Virus record (IMG/VR): IMGVR_UViG_3300036985_000802
Span: 1-29,630 of that record
Length of the DNA: 29,630 bases
Source: a virus
Reading direction: 5' to 3' (one strand)
Part shown: in pieces, positions 27,391 to 29,630 of the stretch
Position numbering within the stretch: the first letter of the stretch is position 1
Layout of the letters: the number at the start of each line of letters is the position of its first letter
The notes under the pieces: generated by a model
Told to the model about the DNA's origin: nothing
Databases searched by the model: none
The model's input: only the letters and a program-made list of their open reading frames with translations
Translations under genes and position numbers: made by a program

Positions 27391-29630
27391 AGTTCTGAAA
27401 ATATTATGTATCTACCTTTGTGATTTTTATCTTTTGTTATCTTATAACCTTTGTGCTTAGCATACTGAAATAACCATGTTGAGAAACGCTGTGGAGTCAT
27501 GTCTTTATAGTTGTAGTCTACCTCAAATGAACTTAATAATTCGCTGTTATAGTACATTACATCTTTGACAAGTACATTCTCACTAATGAAGTCATAGAAG
27601 TCTTTGCTAGTAGCTTGAATAAATCTTTTTGCATCGGCATTGATTCCTATTGACTTAGTAAGTCCCTCTCTTAAGTAGAGTTGTAGGTTTTTAATCATGT
27701 AATTATCAAATCTTAGCCAGTCATCTGTGCTCCATTGGTCAAATAATAGCTTACCGTAATGCTTAAGAGGTGAGTTAGTAGAGTTAAAGTATTGAAAAAA
27801 CTCAATTTCATGTCTTCTACGATCATGACTACCTCCAGCTCCCTGAATAACATAGTTAGTTGTGATCACTATTTTAGGTGACCTCTCAAATGGAATAAAC
27901 ACCTCATCTTTATTTTTGCGATTAACAGTAATTCCTTCAGACACTATCATGAATAATTGCTCAAAATTAAAGTTCTTCACTACATCATCAAATGCTAGAA
28001 TCTGAGTATCTAAGTTGACTCTTTGATATAAAAAATCTGACTTAGTAGGATTGTAGAGCTTACCATCTATTTTGACTGTCTTTCTTATGTGATTCAAAGC
28101 TGTCAACATTAAAGACTTGCCACTACCACCATTAGGATTCTCATCAATTTCTTGATCATTAAAAATAATTGCTTTTTGATTTGTCCTATCCTTATAGCCA
28201 TGAATTAAATAACCTAAAGTTGATTGTAGTGCTGATATTCTCTTTTGCTCATTATTAGATACCTTTTGCACTAGGTCATAAAAGTCATTATTAAAGTCAT
28301 TCACCAGGTGAAATTCTCTATTGATAATTTGATTCTCCCAAATGTAGCCTTCAACATCAATGTAGCTTAATATCTTAGTCTCATCCTTTGTTACTTTAAC
28401 AACACCATTCAAATAAGGTAGATAGCTATAGTCATGACCATCTTGCAACATTTTGAGACTAACTGAGTCAATCATGTTCAGGTGATTCTCAGAGAATAAA
28501 TAAGGTGACCTAGAGCAATGATTCCAAATATTAATTTGCCCTTTCTTTATCAGGTAGGTAAGCACAAAGTCTTTGATTTGATCTATAGATGATAACCTAA
28601 CTTTATTCTCAATGACTCTGACAAATGTAGGTTTCTCAGCATTCTCAGGATAAAACTTATTAAATCCATTTTTCACTAAGAAATTACTGTATTTTAAAGG
28701 CTCGATTGTTACTATCTCTTTTTTAGATACAGTCCAAAAAATATCATCACTACCACTATCCTCTTTTATATCAATTAAAATATCTGTAGTTATGTTGTGA
28801 TCCTTCTTTATTTGCTCATCATCTACACCATTCTTAACTTTTAGCTTGATTCTGTCAATGGTTAATTTATCCTCAAAATATTTGCTGTTAAAGTTGCTCT
28901 TTTTGTATGCTGACTTGATAGCTGATATCATTTCAGAGTGAGTAAAGTCTTCATTTGTTGTGTACTTGTTATAAAGATATTGCTCAGCTACATCTTGATT
29001 AATTCCATAATCTGACAAACAACAAGCTAGTTCAAAAATAAAATGATTTCTTGAGCCATCTGAAAAGGAAGTTTTAAATTTAAACTTTTCAATTAGTTCT
29101 AGCTTCTTATTCTCATCTTGAAGGATGCACAGTGGTGGCTTCTCAATGTATTCAAATCCTTTATCTTGTGTAATTCCTTCAAATACTAAACAAAACTCAT
29201 TAAAATACACCTCAGGGTCATAAGATTCAAAGCATACTCTACTGACATCTTGATTCTTTGAGTCAAAATATTCTGATTTAAAGTATTCAGCATAGGCTAA
29301 AAACCGTCTCTTATGTTCTACAGCTGTTGACTCAGGTATTCTTATCACAGCTTTTAGTCCATTGCCACCAGGTGAAGTGAAAACTATTATAACATAAGGG
29401 TCATTAATCAATCTTTCTCTTTCAGATTGCATTATCTCAGTAGATGGATAACCATCAAAGTCTAAGACACAAAGCCCTGAGTGCTCAATCAATCCTTTGG
29501 CAGTTCTCTCTGAGAAAGTACCATTGAACATAATTGCATTGAGTTCTTTTTTAGATGCTGAATATCTTGGGTCTTTCTTGTCTACTGACCTAATTAGATT
29601 GATTTTTTCTCTAAGTTCCTCAGTTCCTAA
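27387..29630 (-). CDS. Replicative primase-helicase (BT4734/VirE_N-like domain plus SF3/D5-type helicase)
   Basis: This is the main part of the 777-residue replication protein; its first residues are at 1-231. In full-length numbering, residues 60-175 resemble the BT4734/VirE_N primase-like domain: a CVLDFDG acidic motif near 84-90, SPGGNGLKAVIRI near 116-128 and DVSRVCFESYDP near 158-169. A helical PriCT-like stretch follows near 220-275. The C-terminal half is an SF3/D5-type helicase, with Walker A NPNGGSGKS near 528-536, Walker B ILAFDDV near 574-580 and a sensor strand KIVITTN near 616-622. A winged-helix-like tail (MTPQRFSTWLFQYAKHKGY) ends the protein. It probably primes and unwinds phage DNA at the nearby origin. 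Its stop overlaps the next start by four bases (ATGA at 27387-27390). The helicase call is firm; the primase activity is inferred from domain resemblance. Confidence 0.88.
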   Translation of the reverse strand, partial: LGTEELREKINLIRSVDKKDPRYSASKKELNAIMFNGTFSERTAKGLIEHSGLCVLDFDGYPSTEIMQSERERLINDPYVIIVFTSPGGNGLKAVIRIPESTAVEHKRRFLAYAEYFKSEYFDSKNQDVSRVCFESYDPEVYFNEFCLVFEGITQDKGFEYIEKPPLCILQDENKKLELIEKFKFKTSFSDGSRNHFIFELACCLSDYGINQDVAEQYLYNKYTTNEDFTHSEMISAIKSAYKKSNFNSKYFEDKLTIDRIKLKVKNGVDDEQIKKDHNITTDILIDIKEDSGSDDIFWTVSKKEIVTIEPLKYSNFLVKNGFNKFYPENAEKPTFVRVIENKVRLSSIDQIKDFVLTYLIKKGQINIWNHCSRSPYLFSENHLNMIDSVSLKMLQDGHDYSYLPYLNGVVKVTKDETKILSYIDVEGYIWENQIINREFHLVNDFNNDFYDLVQKVSNNEQKRISALQSTLGYLIHGYKDRTNQKAIIFNDQEIDENPNGGSGKSLMLTALNHIRKTVKIDGKLYNPTKSDFLYQRVNLDTQILAFDDVVKNFNFEQLFMIVSEGITVNRKNKDEVFIPFERSPKIVITTNYVIQGAGGSHDRRRHEIEFFQYFNSTNSPLKHYGKLLFDQWSTDDWLRFDNYMIKNLQLYLREGLTKSIGINADAKRFIQATSKDFYDFISENVLVKDVMYYNSELLSSFEVDYNYKDMTPQRFSTWLFQYAKHKGYKITKDKNHKGRYIIFSEL
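29490..29630. repeat. Terminal direct repeat, right copy
   Basis: This is the second copy of the 141-base terminal repeat, differing from the left copy only at 29616. Joining the two copies restores one uninterrupted reading frame, which independently supports circularity. Confidence 0.95.

Noticed and set aside
1-29630. Integrase, excisionase or CI-like repressor indicating a temperate phage
   Set aside because: No tyrosine or serine recombinase motif and no convincing repressor pair is seen; the single 75-residue HTH protein is not enough to claim lysogeny.
1-29630. tRNA or rRNA genes
   Set aside because: No cloverleaf-like segment or rRNA-like stretch was noticed by eye in the gaps; coding density leaves little room.

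Overview
The window is a nearly complete genome of a tailed double-stranded DNA phage of siphovirus type, read as a circular map of about 29,489 bp. The first 141 bases recur at the end with one C/T difference, and one replication gene runs through that join. The host is most likely a member of the Bacteroidota, perhaps Flavobacterium-like. The evidence is two near-perfect Bacteroidota promoters (TTTG or TTG, 19 bases, TACATTTG), low G+C, the lack of Shine-Dalgarno sites, and protein families typical of that phylum: BT4734/VirE_N-like primase, DUF3127 OB-fold, and Bacteroidota-type tail and connector proteins. I see no tRNA, rRNA, CRISPR array, insertion sequence, integrase or lysogeny repressor.

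Almost every gene lies on the minus strand, so transcription runs from high to low coordinates. (1) Replication: positions 231 to 1, continuing from the window end down to about 26445, encode a 777-residue primase-helicase, an unknown protein, a VRR-NUC-like nuclease and a small protein. The operon is driven by the promoter at 319-349. (2) Recombination, 26393-24709: an ERF annealing protein, a YqaJ-like exonuclease and three small proteins. A twin promoter starts it and a long-loop terminator ends it. (3) Regulation and transition, 24586-23006: a DUF3127 SSB-like protein, membrane proteins, an HTH protein and a sigma-factor-like protein. (4) Packaging and structure, 23001-4627: TerS, TerL, tail tip proteins, tape measure, tail completion protein, fibres, protease-scaffold, major capsid, tail tube, portal and connector. 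(5) Lysis, 4630-3283: coiled-coil membrane protein, holin, a 25-residue membrane peptide, a TIGR02594/CHAP-type endolysin and a repeat protein, closed by a strong terminator. (6) Small-gene operon, 3109-516: a membrane peptide, a zinc-ribbon peptide, small conserved proteins, an HNH endonuclease and a DnaA domain IV-like protein. It ends at a repeat-rich non-coding region (about 290-530) that I take to be the replication origin.

The only plus-strand genes with good support are two related, overlapping tail-assembly-chaperone-like genes (9443-10694) inside the structural region. Many small genes are coupled by ATGA or TAATG overlaps.

Most interesting are: a 12-base element (TACAATATAGGT) abutting or preceding the first genes of five late blocks, together with a phage sigma-like protein that might read it; an origin candidate with four alternating GCGTGACAA(C/A) repeats beside a stand-alone DnaA-type DNA-binding protein; the inverted chaperone pair; and three terminators that all fold with GNRA tetraloops.
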